Part shown: positions 23,945 through 32,851 of the stretch, piece by piece
Position numbering within the stretch: position 1 is the stretch's first letter
Layout: each line of letters opens with the position of its first letter
Source: DASVHS01 sp038244815
Lineage (GTDB): Bacteria; Acidobacteriota; Thermoanaerobaculia; Gp7-AA8
Direction: 5' to 3'
DNA length: 64,000 nt
Assembly: GCA_038244815.1 (NCBI GenBank)
Contig: JBBRTB010000006.1
Span: 130,552-194,551 of the forward strand
The notes under the pieces: model-generated
The model's database searches: none
Seen by the model: only the letters and a program-made list of their open reading frames with translations
What the model was told of the DNA's origin: nothing
Program-made: the position numbers and the translations under genes

Positions 23945-24310
23945 ATCTCGAAAGCGATCCTCACCGCCGCGGCGGTTACGTTCCTTCTGTCCGGCGTCGC
24001 GTTGCTGTTCGCGCCGCCGGCAGAATCTCCCCTGATCGGACAGGCGCTCGGCGCCGCGCTGCTCGGGCTGGGCTCGAGCGACTGGATCGCCCGTGCTTCG
24101 CCCGCCGGCGGCATCTACGGGCGAGCCGTAGTCATCGGAAACACCACGACATTCGTCGTGGCGTCGCTCACCGGCATTCGCGCACTCATCGATCGCCGCG
24201 ACCTTGTCACGATGATCGGGACCGCCGTGGCACTGTTGTTCGCGTGCCTCTTCGTGTGGCTGATGATGGTGAGCAAAGGCCTCAAAGCAGCCCCGCCTCC
24301 AGCGCCTTGA
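23945..24310 (+). CDS. Small four-helix membrane protein, apparent ATC start
   Basis: 121 aa if started at ATC 23945 (ISKAILTAAAVTFLLSG). Four hydrophobic helices are visible: AVTFLLSGVALLF, ALGAALLGLGSSDWI, AVVIGNTTTFVVASL and IGTAVALLFACLFVWLMM. An in-frame TAG lies 12 bp upstream, and no ATG, GTG or TTG occurs between it and the middle of helix 1, so the first helix requires a rare start codon. ATC is placed exactly 6 nt after a -10-like hexamer as in other leaderless genes here. The end overlaps the convergent regulator gene by 29 bp. The function is unknown. Confidence 0.65.
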   Translation: MSKAILTAAAVTFLLSGVALLFAPPAESPLIGQALGAALLGLGSSDWIARASPAGGIYGRAVVIGNTTTFVVASLTGIRALIDRRDLVTMIGTAVALLFACLFVWLMMVSKGLKAAPPPAP

Positions 24311-24923
24311 GCACGGCGCGCGTGCGGTCGCGCACGCCGAACTTCGACAGGATGTTCGACACGTGATTCTTGATCGTCCCCTCGGCGGTCGTGAGCGCGT
24401 GGGCAATCTCCCGGTTGCTGTAGCCGCCGGCCATGAGGCGCACCACTTCCACCTCGCGCTCGGTCAGCGGGTCGGGTGCGGCGAGACTGTCGAAGCTCGT
24501 GCGCAGGCGCTCGCCGGCGCGGAGAAGCCGTTGGGTGATGGCCGGTTGGAACACGGTCTGGCCGGCGGCGACCGCGCGGATCGCGCTGATGAGTTGCTCG
24601 TACGAGACGTCCTTCAGCAGAAACCCAGAGGCGCCGGCGCGAACGCCGTCGAGCACGATGCCGGCGTCGTCGAACGTCGTCAGGATCAGTGTCGGCGGCA
24701 GCGCGTTCTTCTCCGCGAGCTCGCGCAACACATCGAGCCCGCTCTTCTTCGGCATGCGGATGTCGAGCAGGAGCACACCGACATTTGCGGCCGGGACCAG
24801 CCGGATGGCTTCTTCGCCGTCGCCGGCCTCGCCGGCGATCTCGATCTCCGGCTCGAGGACGAGCAGGGCGCGCAGACCCTGGCGGATGAGCAACTGATCG
24901 TCGGCGATGAAGACGCGAATCAC
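24282..24923 (-). CDS. NarL/FixJ-type response regulator
   Basis: 213 aa. Receiver domain with the acidic pair ADDQ, phospho-acceptor Asp54 in LLLDIRMP, and Lys in FLLKDV, then a LuxR-type HTH beginning LTEREVEVVRLMAGGYSNRE with the recognition helix in GTIKNHVSNILSKFGV. It is encoded directly after its partner kinase with a 4-bp ATGA overlap. Targets are unknown. Confidence 0.93.
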   Translation of the reverse strand: MIRVFIADDQLLIRQGLRALLVLEPEIEIAGEAGDGEEAIRLVPAANVGVLLLDIRMPKKSGLDVLRELAEKNALPPTLILTTFDDAGIVLDGVRAGASGFLLKDVSYEQLISAIRAVAAGQTVFQPAITQRLLRAGERLRTSFDSLAAPDPLTEREVEVVRLMAGGYSNREIAHALTTAEGTIKNHVSNILSKFGVRDRTRAVLKALEAGLL

Positions 24924-25987
24924 GCCGGCCTCGCGGGCAGGAGCGCCACGACCTCGAATCCCAGCCCGGGACGGGCGTCGAGGTGGAGTTGGCCGCCCGC
25001 CCCTTCCAGCCGGTCCCGCATCGAGCGGAGGCCGAAGCCCGAGAGCATGCCCGTCGTTCCGCGTCCGTCGTCTCGGGCGTGAATGCGCACGCTGTCGCCC
25101 TGGCGCCGGATCACGATCCAGAGATTCGCCGCCGACGAATGGCGCGCGGCGTTGGTGACGATCTCCTGCGTGCAGCGCACCACGATGTGGGCGCGCTCCG
25201 GATCGTCGATGCGGATGCCCGGCTCGATCTCGAGGTGAATGCGCGGCCGCGGCAGGTCAGCCACCAGCGAGCCGAGCGCCTGCGCGAGATCGACGCCGGG
25301 AAGCGTCTGCATCGTCGCGGCGATCTCGCGGACGTCCGTGAGCAGCGTCTTCGCCAGAGCCTGCGCGGTCTGCACGTGCTGCCTGGCCTCGCCGTCGCTG
25401 CGCTGCACGGCCGCCTCGAGGTTGAGCGACAACGCCGTCAGATGGTGGCCGAGGACGTCGTGGAGCTCGCGCGAGATGCGCAGGCGCTCGGCGATGCGGC
25501 TGCTGTCCGCGAGGATCTCGTTCACCGCCCGCAGCTCCGCGTGCGCCGCCGCCTCGCGCGCCAGCGCATCGAAGGCGAAGAACGCCAAGAGCTCGAAGCC
25601 GAGGTAGGGGGGAGCGAGGAGGATGGCCGGGCGCGGCGCCCAGTGAATGGAGATGGCGACGCCCATCAGAACCGTCTGCACGACGATCCAAGCGATCGCG
25701 GCGCGCCGCGACATCATCCCGCCGAGCTGCATGGCGATGATGACGAGCAGCGTTCCTTCGAAGCCGTTGCAGAGCAGAAGGACCATGGCCACGACGGCGC
25801 CGCTCTGCACGAGCAGCGTCGCGCGCGTGGGGCGGAACGCGAACGCCGCGCCGAAAAGCAGGTAGGCGATGGCCCACTCGATGAGCACCGCCCGCGAGCT
25901 CGCTCCGCTCAGCAGAACGTGCGCGCCGATGACGATCCAGACGATGACGCCGCCGAGCCGGACGAGCCGCATGCCGCCATGGTGCAT
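24920..25987 (-). CDS. NarL-family (HisKA_3) membrane sensor histidine kinase
   Basis: 355 aa from ATG 25987 (25972 is possible). About five transmembrane helices fill the first 150 residues with little periplasmic domain, as in DesK-like kinases. The dimerisation/phosphotransfer motif is ISRELHDVLGHHLTALSLN with the phospho-His in ELHD, followed by an HATPase with N box EIVTNAARHSSA and G box DDGRGTTG. It phosphorylates the downstream NarL-type regulator. A longer open frame exists upstream but runs through the ankyrin gene on the other strand and is not credible. Confidence 0.9.
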   Translation of the reverse strand: MHHGGMRLVRLGGVIVWIVIGAHVLLSGASSRAVLIEWAIAYLLFGAAFAFRPTRATLLVQSGAVVAMVLLLCNGFEGTLLVIIAMQLGGMMSRRAAIAWIVVQTVLMGVAISIHWAPRPAILLAPPYLGFELLAFFAFDALAREAAAHAELRAVNEILADSSRIAERLRISRELHDVLGHHLTALSLNLEAAVQRSDGEARQHVQTAQALAKTLLTDVREIAATMQTLPGVDLAQALGSLVADLPRPRIHLEIEPGIRIDDPERAHIVVRCTQEIVTNAARHSSAANLWIVIRRQGDSVRIHARDDGRGTTGMLSGFGLRSMRDRLEGAGGQLHLDARPGLGFEVVALLPARPA

Positions 25988-26096
25988 CAATCCACGGACA
26001 GGGTGCATATGCCGGAAGTCATGGTCGCGAAGATGCGCCGACCGGCACATGCACTCCGGCCGCCGCCCGCCTACCTTGGCGCGAGGAGGAACTCTC

Positions 26097-26777
26097 ATGA
26101 TTCTGATGCTGCTCATGCTCGCTGCCACGCCGCCCAACGAAACGCCGAAACCGAAGCCGAGCGCTGTCGAGACCGCAATGTTCGCCATCAAAGACGACGG
26201 CTTCACGGCCGTGCAATCGAATAAGGCGTTGAAGTCCGTCCTGGCCGGGAAGCCGGCGCTCGACACCTTCGAGACCGCGGCCCTCGGTGAGCGCACGGAG
26301 CTTCGCCGCCGCCTCGATGCCGACCCTTCCGCCGTGACCGCGCACAATCACTTCGGCTGGACGGCGCTACACTTCGCGGCGTTCGCCGGGAACGTCGCCA
26401 ACGCGAAGCTGCTGCTCGATCGCGGAGCGGACGTGAACGCCCGCGCCGACACGAAGTTTCGCAACACACCGCTGCAGGCCGCGCTGCTCACCGGTCAGAT
26501 CGAGGTCGTGAAGTTGCTGCTGGGCCGTGGGGCCGATGTCCTCGTCCGTCAGAACAAAGGCTTCACGCCCATGCACTCAGCCGCATTCCTCGGTCGCAAC
26601 GACATCATCCAGGTGCTGCTCGATCACGGCGCGGAACTGAATTCGCGTACCGACGACGGCCGCACCCCGATTTCCGAGGCCATGCGCCGCCATCAAGACG
26701 CCACGGTGGAGTTTCTGAAGGCCAAAGGAGCAACCGCCGATCCGCAGGACGCGAAACTGAATGGGAGTCCGGATTAG
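26097..26777 (+). CDS. Ankyrin-repeat protein
   Basis: 226 aa. The start is ATG 26097, preceded by GAGGAGG. A short hydrophobic N-terminus (MILMLLMLAATPP) may be a signal peptide. From about residue 80 there are four ankyrin repeats: FGWTALHFAAFAGNVANAKL, NTPLQAALLTGQIEVVKLLL, GFTPMHSAAFLGRNDIIQVL and GRTPISEAMRRHQDATVEFL. Protein-protein binding is expected; the partner is unknown. Confidence 0.85.
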   Translation: MILMLLMLAATPPNETPKPKPSAVETAMFAIKDDGFTAVQSNKALKSVLAGKPALDTFETAALGERTELRRRLDADPSAVTAHNHFGWTALHFAAFAGNVANAKLLLDRGADVNARADTKFRNTPLQAALLTGQIEVVKLLLGRGADVLVRQNKGFTPMHSAAFLGRNDIIQVLLDHGAELNSRTDDGRTPISEAMRRHQDATVEFLKAKGATADPQDAKLNGSPD

Positions 26778-26816
26778 GCGTGGTGATAGCGGCTGAGCCT
26801 CTCGGGTTGTTAACCT

Positions 26817-27587
26817 TTGGAGCGCTCGTACGTCATTGACGGCATGATCGATTGCGGCGATTTCATCGTCACACCCCGCCACTACGGTCCCGGCACCCGG
26901 CAGCCGCGCCACGCGCACCAGCACAGCAATGTCACGATCGTCACCGCCGGACAGATCGAAGAGGGCTCCGGTGGTGGCGAGTATTGCGCGCTCGCTTCGA
27001 GCGTGGTCGTCAAAGCCGCGGGATGCGAGCACGACGACCGTGTCGGCGGTTACGGCGCCCGGACGCTCTCGATCGAGTTCGCACCCGACTCCTGTTTCGG
27101 GCGCGCTATCGCCTCCCGCGCCTGGCAGTGGTTCGAGATGCCTGAGACCGTGCGGGCCGGGATCGCGTTGCAGTGGGCTTTTGCCCGTGCCGACCGCGGT
27201 GCACTCCGCCGCACGGCGGCCGCTCTGGTCGAGACCGTCGCGGCGTGCGTGCCGCCTCCACGATCGACGCCGCGATGGATCGCGACGGTCTGCCGCGCCA
27301 TCGACGAGCGGTTCGCTGCTTCGATCCGGTTCGAGGTGCTGGCGCGGGATCTCGGCCTCCACCCCGTCTACGTCTCACGGGCATTTCGCCGGCACACCGG
27401 CATGTCCATGACGGCGTACTTGCGGTCGGTGCGCCTGCGTCACGCCCGTCACGCGCTGGCCACGACGCGGAGGGGCATCGCCGCCATCGCAGCGGAATCG
27501 GGCTTCGCCGACGCCAGCCACCTCTGCCGCACGTTTTCCGCGCTGCTGGGCATCACGCCCGCGCGGTACCGCCGGCTCGGTGCCTGA
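26817..27587 (+). CDS. AraC-family transcriptional regulator
   Basis: 256 aa from TTG 26817 (ATG 26844 would also give a full cupin domain). The N-terminal cupin-like ligand domain contains PRHAHQHSNVTIVTAG. The C-terminal double HTH starts near residue 160: FEVLARDLGLHPVYVSRAFR and RRGIAAIAAESGFADASHLC, ending FSALLGITPARYRR. It probably regulates a neighbouring gene such as the downstream serine hydrolase, but no operator is evident. Confidence 0.88.
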   Translation: MERSYVIDGMIDCGDFIVTPRHYGPGTRQPRHAHQHSNVTIVTAGQIEEGSGGGEYCALASSVVVKAAGCEHDDRVGGYGARTLSIEFAPDSCFGRAIASRAWQWFEMPETVRAGIALQWAFARADRGALRRTAAALVETVAACVPPPRSTPRWIATVCRAIDERFAASIRFEVLARDLGLHPVYVSRAFRRHTGMSMTAYLRSVRLRHARHALATTRRGIAAIAAESGFADASHLCRTFSALLGITPARYRRLGA

Positions 27588-27624
27588 GGTTCAGCGCGTT
27601 CCATTCGTCCTCGCGCCTGCGTCG

Positions 27625-27630
27625 TAGGAT
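27625..27630 (+). promoter_or_regulatory. -10 hexamer TAGGAT, 6 nt before ATG 27637
   Basis: TAGGAT, six bases (GAACTC), ATG. No Shine-Dalgarno sequence. Confidence 0.6.
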
Positions 27631-27636
27631 GAACTC

Positions 27637-29046
27637 ATGAGACGCCTTCTCGTTACCGCCCTGCTGATTGCCGCAACCGCTTGCGCGACCGTCAACCCCG
27701 CCCGGAACGACATCGGCCGTTTCGTCGATGAGACCTTGCGTGAGATGCCGGGATTGCCGGCGCTCGGTGTGGCCGTCGTGCAGAACGGACGGATCGTGTA
27801 TCTGCACGACGCCAACCGCGGCTACTACATCGGGTCGACCACGAAGGCGTATACAGGGCTGGCCTGCGCCATCCTGGCTCAGCGCGGACTCATCGATCTC
27901 GACGTGCCGGTGAGCAGATACCTGCCGGAAACCACGGTGATCGCTTCGTTGCGCGCGTTTCTCACCCACACCTCTGCGCTCAGCAATGACGCTATCGTCT
28001 TCCGGACCGCGTTCTCGGGACAGCACACACCGGACCTTCTCCTCTCTCTGCTGAATCAGAGCAAGACCATTCCGCCCGGCTTCCACTACGATAACCTCGG
28101 CTATGTCGTGGCCTCGCTCGTGATCGAGCGCGTCACCCATCAGCCGTGGCAGCAGGCCCTCGAGGAGCTGGTGTTCCGGCCGCTGGGAATGATGCACACG
28201 ACGTCGTATATGTCGGTCGCGGAGAAGGGGGCGATGGCGCGGCCGTATCACCACACACGAACGGGCGCAGTCGAGCCGCTGGCCTTTAACAAAGTCGATG
28301 AGACGATGCACGGCGCCGGCGGGATCGTCACCACGCCTGCCGATCTGGCGCGGTGGCTCATCGCGAACATCGACCGCGGACGCATCGACGGCAGGCAGGT
28401 GATTCCGGCGGCCGCTTTCGACGAAGCGCAGAAGCTACAGGTCCAGACGAGCATCACGCGGGGCGATTTCGAGGCGCGCGGATATGGCTTCGGCTGGTAT
28501 CGCGGTCTCTTTCGCGGCCAGAGCGCTCTGTTCCATCTCGGCGGCTACGAGGGGTGGCACTCGGAGTTCGCGATGCTGCCGGACCAGCGCGTCGGTGCCG
28601 GCGTGATGACGAACATCAACGGGCCGGAGGATGAAGGCGCCGATCTCGTGGTGTCCTACGCCGCCGCCCGCCTTCTCGGTAGCGCGGACGACTGCGCGGC
28701 GCGGCTGGCCGCGACGAAGGAGCGAGTCCGCAAGATCACGTCGGCGATGGTCGCGGAGGTGCAGAGACGGGCGCAGCGGCCGTGGAGCCTGAGCCGGGAC
28801 CGTGCGGCGTACGCCGGACGCTACGTCAATCCGATGTTCGGAACGCTGACGGTCGAGCAGCGCGGAGACAGGCTGTTCGCGTCGATCGGCCCGTTGACGG
28901 CGGTTCTGGAGCCGTTCACGCAGCCCGAGAGCTCGCGTGTGGAGCTCGTGTCGGGCAGCGGCGAGGTACTGCGATTCCAGTTCGGCAGCGGCGATAGCGC
29001 GGAGGCGGTCTCGTGGGGCGACGACCTCTTCAGGCGCGTGGACTGA
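27637..29046 (+). CDS. Class C beta-lactamase-fold serine hydrolase, lipoprotein
   Basis: 469 aa. Lipoprotein signal with lipobox ATAC (MRRLLVTALLIAATAC). The penicillin-binding-protein-like fold carries SxxK as GSTTKAY, YxN as YDNLGY and the third element as HLGGYEG. A C-terminal lipocalin-like domain (AAYAGRYVNPMFGTLTVEQR) follows, as in esterase EstB/Pab87-type peptidases. It probably cleaves D-amino-acid peptides or esters in the periplasm. The 3' end overlaps the convergent yaeQ gene by 17 bp. A paralog lies 0.6 kb downstream. Confidence 0.87.
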   Translation: MRRLLVTALLIAATACATVNPARNDIGRFVDETLREMPGLPALGVAVVQNGRIVYLHDANRGYYIGSTTKAYTGLACAILAQRGLIDLDVPVSRYLPETTVIASLRAFLTHTSALSNDAIVFRTAFSGQHTPDLLLSLLNQSKTIPPGFHYDNLGYVVASLVIERVTHQPWQQALEELVFRPLGMMHTTSYMSVAEKGAMARPYHHTRTGAVEPLAFNKVDETMHGAGGIVTTPADLARWLIANIDRGRIDGRQVIPAAAFDEAQKLQVQTSITRGDFEARGYGFGWYRGLFRGQSALFHLGGYEGWHSEFAMLPDQRVGAGVMTNINGPEDEGADLVVSYAAARLLGSADDCAARLAATKERVRKITSAMVAEVQRRAQRPWSLSRDRAAYAGRYVNPMFGTLTVEQRGDRLFASIGPLTAVLEPFTQPESSRVELVSGSGEVLRFQFGSGDSAEAVSWGDDLFRRVD

Positions 29047-29587
29047 TCGACCCGATCTTGTGCTCCTCGAGCACCGTCGTCAACGACTGCCCGCCGATGT
29101 CGAAGTACAGATGCCGCTCGGTGACCGAAAGCGACACGGCCACACGGCGCTCCAGCCGCCCTGCCACTTCGCCGATGAACCCGCGTCCGAACGTATAGAT
29201 GGGGATCTCGTCCGCCCGGTGGATCTTCCGCCGTGCCAGCTCGCCGAGGACGTTGCGGATCTCGCGGTGGGTGTAGACGGCGACGCGATCGGCGAGCTTG
29301 CTGGCGCGGTGCAGGCGATCGGCGTCGGGCATGCCCACTTCGATCCAGGCGGTCAGGCGGCCGGTGAGGTCGCGCACGACGATGGCCGGTTCGTCGCCGT
29401 CCGACAAGCCGGCGGTGAACTCGATGCCCTCGGTGTATTCGAGGAGGTAGGCGAGCAGACGCGTGACCATGTACTCCGCGCTTTCGGACGGATGCATGGC
29501 CACGCGCAGGTCGAGCGTCTCGTACACGCCGCGGTCGACGTCGGAGAGATCGACGTTGATGTTGTAGATCGTGGAGGTCAGGGCCAT
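29030..29587 (-). CDS. yaeQ: YaeQ family protein
   Basis: 185 aa, the normal length. The N-terminus MALTSTIYNINVDLSDVDRG, the HPSESAEYMVTRLLAY helix and the TAWIEVGMPD strand are typical of YaeQ, which has a PD-(D/E)XK nuclease-like fold; the Asp/Glu of FTAGLSDGDEP and WIEVG are in place. The biological role is not settled (suppression of rfaH loss in enterobacteria). It sits between two serine hydrolase genes on the opposite strand. Confidence 0.9.
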   Translation of the reverse strand: MALTSTIYNINVDLSDVDRGVYETLDLRVAMHPSESAEYMVTRLLAYLLEYTEGIEFTAGLSDGDEPAIVVRDLTGRLTAWIEVGMPDADRLHRASKLADRVAVYTHREIRNVLGELARRKIHRADEIPIYTFGRGFIGEVAGRLERRVAVSLSVTERHLYFDIGGQSLTTVLEEHKIGSISPRA

Positions 29588-29619
29588 GGTGCGGCACGCA
29601 TGGTAACGTGACGCGCCTC

Positions 29620-30654
29620 ATGAGAACCTTCGTGTTGCTCGGTGTCATCGTCCTCTGCGGATGCGCGACGCGGCCAGCCATGAACGAGATCGATCAGCTC
29701 TTTCGCGACTACAGCGGAGACGTTCCCGGAGCGAGCGTCGTGGTCGTCCACGGCGATCGGGTGGTACTGGCGAAGTCGTATGGACTGGCCAATCTCGAGG
29801 AGCACGTGGTGGCCACTCCCGACACGCATTACCGCCTGGCATCGGTGACGAAGCAGTTCACGGCCGCGGCGATTCTCACCCTGGCGGGCCGGGGGAAGCT
29901 CTCGCTCGACGATTCACTCCGCCGCTGGCTGCCGTCGATGCCGGCGTACGCCGATGCCATCACCATCCGCCATCTCCTCACGCACTCCTCCGGTCTGATC
30001 GACTACGAGGACGTCATGCCCGCGTCGACGACGGTGCCGCTCAGGGACGCCGACGTTCTGCGGTTGCTGGCGACGCAGACGACGACGTACTTCCCTCCCG
30101 GCTCCAGCTACCGGTACAGCAACAGCGGCTATTCGTTGCTTTCGCTCATCGTGGAGAAAGCGTCGGGTCGCTCTTTTGCCGATTTTCTTCGCGACGAGAT
30201 CTTCCTGCCTTTCGGAATGAAGACGACCGTGGCACATGAGGAAGGGATCTCCACGGTCGTGAACCGCGCCTACGGCTACAGCCGCGAGGGCAACTCATGG
30301 CGCCGCACCGACCAGTCGATGACGAGCGCCGTTCTCGGCGATGGGGGGATCTATACGTCGGTGGACGAGCTCGTGCACTGGCTCGAGGCGCTCGACCACG
30401 GCCGGTTCGCGGAGGCGTCGGTGCCGCGCGTAGCGACGGACAAGCCGGGTGTCCGTTACGGATACGGCTGGCGCATCAGCGAGGTGGATGGCCGCCGCGT
30501 CGTGGCGCACACGGGCGAGACGATCGGTTTTCGCAATGCCGTGATCCGCTTTCCGGACGAGAAGCTGAGCGTGGTGGTGCTGACGAACCGGAACGAAGGC
30601 GACCCGTACGACATGGCCATGCGCGTGGCGAATCTGTCATTTCGAGCGCGGTGA
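29620..30654 (+). CDS. Class C beta-lactamase-fold serine hydrolase, lipoprotein (second copy)
   Basis: 344 aa from ATG 29620 (GTG 29608 would precede the signal needlessly). Lipobox LCGC in TFVLLGVIVLCGC. Active-site elements: SVTKQFTA (SxxK), YSNSGYSLL (YxN) and HTGETIGF (H/K-T-G). Unlike the first copy it lacks a C-terminal lipocalin-like domain. Related to the gene at 27.6 kb in fold, but the two are too divergent to be a recent duplication. Confidence 0.88.
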   Translation: MRTFVLLGVIVLCGCATRPAMNEIDQLFRDYSGDVPGASVVVVHGDRVVLAKSYGLANLEEHVVATPDTHYRLASVTKQFTAAAILTLAGRGKLSLDDSLRRWLPSMPAYADAITIRHLLTHSSGLIDYEDVMPASTTVPLRDADVLRLLATQTTTYFPPGSSYRYSNSGYSLLSLIVEKASGRSFADFLRDEIFLPFGMKTTVAHEEGISTVVNRAYGYSREGNSWRRTDQSMTSAVLGDGGIYTSVDELVHWLEALDHGRFAEASVPRVATDKPGVRYGYGWRISEVDGRRVVAHTGETIGFRNAVIRFPDEKLSVVVLTNRNEGDPYDMAMRVANLSFRAR

Positions 30655-30661
30655 AGATCGA

Positions 30662-31399
30662 CTACCGCGGCTCCGGCGTTTCCTGGCCGCGCTCGACGCT
30701 TATCCGCGCAAGCAGGCGGATGAACTGGCGATCGTCGACGTTGCTGCGCAGATAGGTCTCGCAGAGTTTCTCGACGTGATCGGGCGGTTCGGATGCCAGG
30801 AGAGTGAACCCCTCCAACGGCTGCTCCGGCGTGCGGCTCCACTTCTTGTCCCAGTAGTTGCCGTTCAGCGTGCAGCGGAGGTAACCGCGGTCGACGACGA
30901 CGGCCGAGTTCGGCAGCATCCGTCTGGCTCGCTCCGCCGTGGCGTCGAGGCCGCTGGTGGTCACGACGCCCTCGCGGAACACGGGCATGTTGCGTTCGGT
31001 CACCGGACCGATCCCGCGCGCGTTCGCGACCTGTTCGGCCAGCGAGCGGGCCACATGCTGGGCCACGAAGTCACGGAGCGCTGTCGCCGCATCGTCGAAG
31101 TAATCCGTGAACAAGAGGCCCGACTGATAGACCGTAGCGCCGTCATCGCCATGTGCGAAACGGTGCAGCCGGCAGGCCACTACCTTGGCCTCGACCTCGA
31201 TGACGCGCTCTTTCCACTCGAACCGGAATCGAGATTTCTTTCCGACATCGAGGCGCGTGAAGTGCTCGATGCGCGCACCGGCATCGGTGATGTCGAGAAT
31301 GACCGACGGGGTGGCGCCGTATCGGGCGATCAGCCCGCGCGTCAGTTGGACGCGATGCTTCTTTCGCCTCTCGCGGCCGCTTTGTGAATGCAGAGCCAT
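30662..31399 (-). CDS. PilZ domain protein
   Basis: 245 aa. The N-terminal PilZ domain shows the c-di-GMP signature in two parts: RERRKKHRVQ (RxxxR-like) and ILDITDAGARIE (D/NxSxxG-like, with Ala for Ser). The C-terminal 110 residues (LPNSAVVVDRGYLRCTLNG onwards) have no domain I recognise. It lies 4 bp after the lactonase-like gene and probably shares its transcript. Confidence 0.78.
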   Translation of the reverse strand: MALHSQSGRERRKKHRVQLTRGLIARYGATPSVILDITDAGARIEHFTRLDVGKKSRFRFEWKERVIEVEAKVVACRLHRFAHGDDGATVYQSGLLFTDYFDDAATALRDFVAQHVARSLAEQVANARGIGPVTERNMPVFREGVVTTSGLDATAERARRMLPNSAVVVDRGYLRCTLNGNYWDKKWSRTPEQPLEGFTLLASEPPDHVEKLCETYLRSNVDDRQFIRLLARISVERGQETPEPR

Positions 31400-31403
31400 C
31401 GCT

Positions 31404-32213
31404 TTATCGGATCCTGACCACTCCGTCGGCGACGCGGGGAAACCGCGTCATGACGGCCGGATCGTGACCGGGAACAATCGAGCCAACATCACCGGCAAGC
31501 ATTTTCATCCGGTCCTGAGCGGCCAGATTCGAGGCCGCATCGAACGTCTGCGCGATCGGGACATGCTTGTCGAGGTTCTCATAAAGATAGACGTTGTCCG
31601 AGGCCAGCACGACCGGACCCCTGGCGGCGGCGACGGTCACGTATTGCGAGGCGTACGTATGCCGGCCGCCGGTGTAGACGCGAATGCCGGGAAGGATTTC
31701 CTGATCGCCGTCGACCAGGCGCAGGCGCCCGGCCTCCCTGGCGCGTCGCAGGAAATCCATGTCGTCCACGGTCACGCCGGCTTTCCCCGCCCGCGTGGAG
31801 TAGTAGTCGTACTCCGCCTTCTGGATCCAGAGCGTGGCGTTCGGGAAGAGGGCGGCTCCATCGGCGTGGTCCCAATGCGCGTGCGTGATGATCACGTCGG
31901 TGATCTTGCCGGCGGGAACACCGGCGCGGGCAACGGCCGCATCTGGCCGGACGTAATCCGCCGGCTTCCACTGTTTCAGGAGATCGGGACGATAGAAGCC
32001 GCAGTCGACGAGCACGGCGTGTCCGCCGCCACGGATCAGCCACATCATCATGGCGATGTCGAGCTTGCGGTCCTTCTGCGCCCCCTGGACGAGGCTGGCC
32101 ATCGGAAACGCCGGGAGCGTCGCGTACTGCAGCGCGAACACTTCGTACTCCGGCGAGGCGGCGGCAGCCGATACGGCGACGGAGAGGGCAAGTGCTGCGG
32201 CGAGCGAACGCAT
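31404..32213 (-). CDS. Secreted MBL-fold hydrolase, N-acyl homoserine lactonase-like
   Basis: 269 aa with a signal peptide (MRSLAAALALSVAVSAAAA). Metal motif ITHAHWDHADG is the full HxHxDH; later ligands are in TGGRHTYASQ, ASDNVY and IVPGHDPA. Similar proteins are annotated as AHL lactonase family, hydrolysing lactone rings of quorum signals, but the family is broad and the substrate is not certain. TTATCA lies 6 nt before the ATG. Operon partner: the PilZ gene 4 bp downstream. Confidence 0.82.
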   Translation of the reverse strand: MRSLAAALALSVAVSAAAASPEYEVFALQYATLPAFPMASLVQGAQKDRKLDIAMMMWLIRGGGHAVLVDCGFYRPDLLKQWKPADYVRPDAAVARAGVPAGKITDVIITHAHWDHADGAALFPNATLWIQKAEYDYYSTRAGKAGVTVDDMDFLRRAREAGRLRLVDGDQEILPGIRVYTGGRHTYASQYVTVAAARGPVVLASDNVYLYENLDKHVPIAQTFDAASNLAAQDRMKMLAGDVGSIVPGHDPAVMTRFPRVADGVVRIR

Positions 32214-32263
32214 GCGAGATGATAAAACGGGCGCGGAATTCGCACTTCGCCCAAGGAGACACT

Positions 32264-32503
32264 ATGGCCAGAGGCTGGGAAAGCAAATCGGTCGAAAGCC
32301 AGATGGAAGAGCGGCAGGAGCCGCCCGCGCGCGCCCCACAGGCCACTCGCGAGCAGCTCGAGCTCACGCGCAGGCGGGAAGGCATCGAGTCGTCGCGCCG
32401 GGGAGTCCTTCGCGAGCTCGAGTCGGCCACATCCGAACTGCGGCGGCGCTCCCTCCAGGCAGCACTCGACCATCTGGAAAACGAGCTGCGCAAGCTGAAC
32501 TGA
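32264..32503 (+). CDS. Small conserved charged helical protein
   Basis: 79 aa with a good ribosome-binding site (AAGGAG) 8 bp before ATG 32264. MARGWESKSVESQMEERQEP is followed by a long Arg/Glu-rich helix likely to form a coiled coil (ELELTRRREGIE, LRELESATSELRRR, LENELRKLN). No enzymatic motif. I recognise it only as a conserved hypothetical type. Confidence 0.65.
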   Translation: MARGWESKSVESQMEERQEPPARAPQATREQLELTRRREGIESSRRGVLRELESATSELRRRSLQAALDHLENELRKLN

Positions 32504-32508
32504 GCGTC

Positions 32509-32775
32509 TCAGCGCGTCGGACCGAGCTGGATCTTGTTGACGATGTTCTCCATGTCGCGAAGCTGCTCGTGGAGCGCCTGCATGGCCTGCTCCTGCTGAA
32601 TCAGTTTCTTGTTCATCTCCAGCGAGTCGTCCTCGAGCGATTTTACGCGCCGCGTAAGGTCCTCGTTCGATTTCTGGAGATCGGCCATGGTCACGGTGGA
32701 CTTGCCACCGCCGCAACTGAACAAGCAGCTAAGAGTCAGGAGAAGACAGAGAGACAGGACAGTGGCGCGTTTCAT
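32509..32775 (-). CDS. Coiled-coil lipoprotein
   Basis: 88 aa. Starts at ATG 32775 behind GAGGAG. Signal MKRATVLSLCLLLTLSCLFS with lipobox LFSC, then a heptad-pattern coiled coil (MADLQKSNEDLTRRVKSLED, LIQQEQAMQALHEQLRDME). Probably a small periplasmic lipid-anchored structural protein. It ends 6 bp from the convergent coiled-coil gene. Confidence 0.72.
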   Translation of the reverse strand: MKRATVLSLCLLLTLSCLFSCGGGKSTVTMADLQKSNEDLTRRVKSLEDDSLEMNKKLIQQEQAMQALHEQLRDMENIVNKIQLGPTR

Positions 32776-32851
32776 GCGATGTTCTCCTCTAGTCGTGCAA
32801 TTTTGGTATCGTCCGGAAGTGCTACAATTCTGCCCCAATCCTGCCAAACTC

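Noticed and set aside
25988..26347. Upstream extension of the NarL-type histidine kinase
   Set aside because: Lies on the strand opposite the ankyrin gene and has no membrane or domain pattern.
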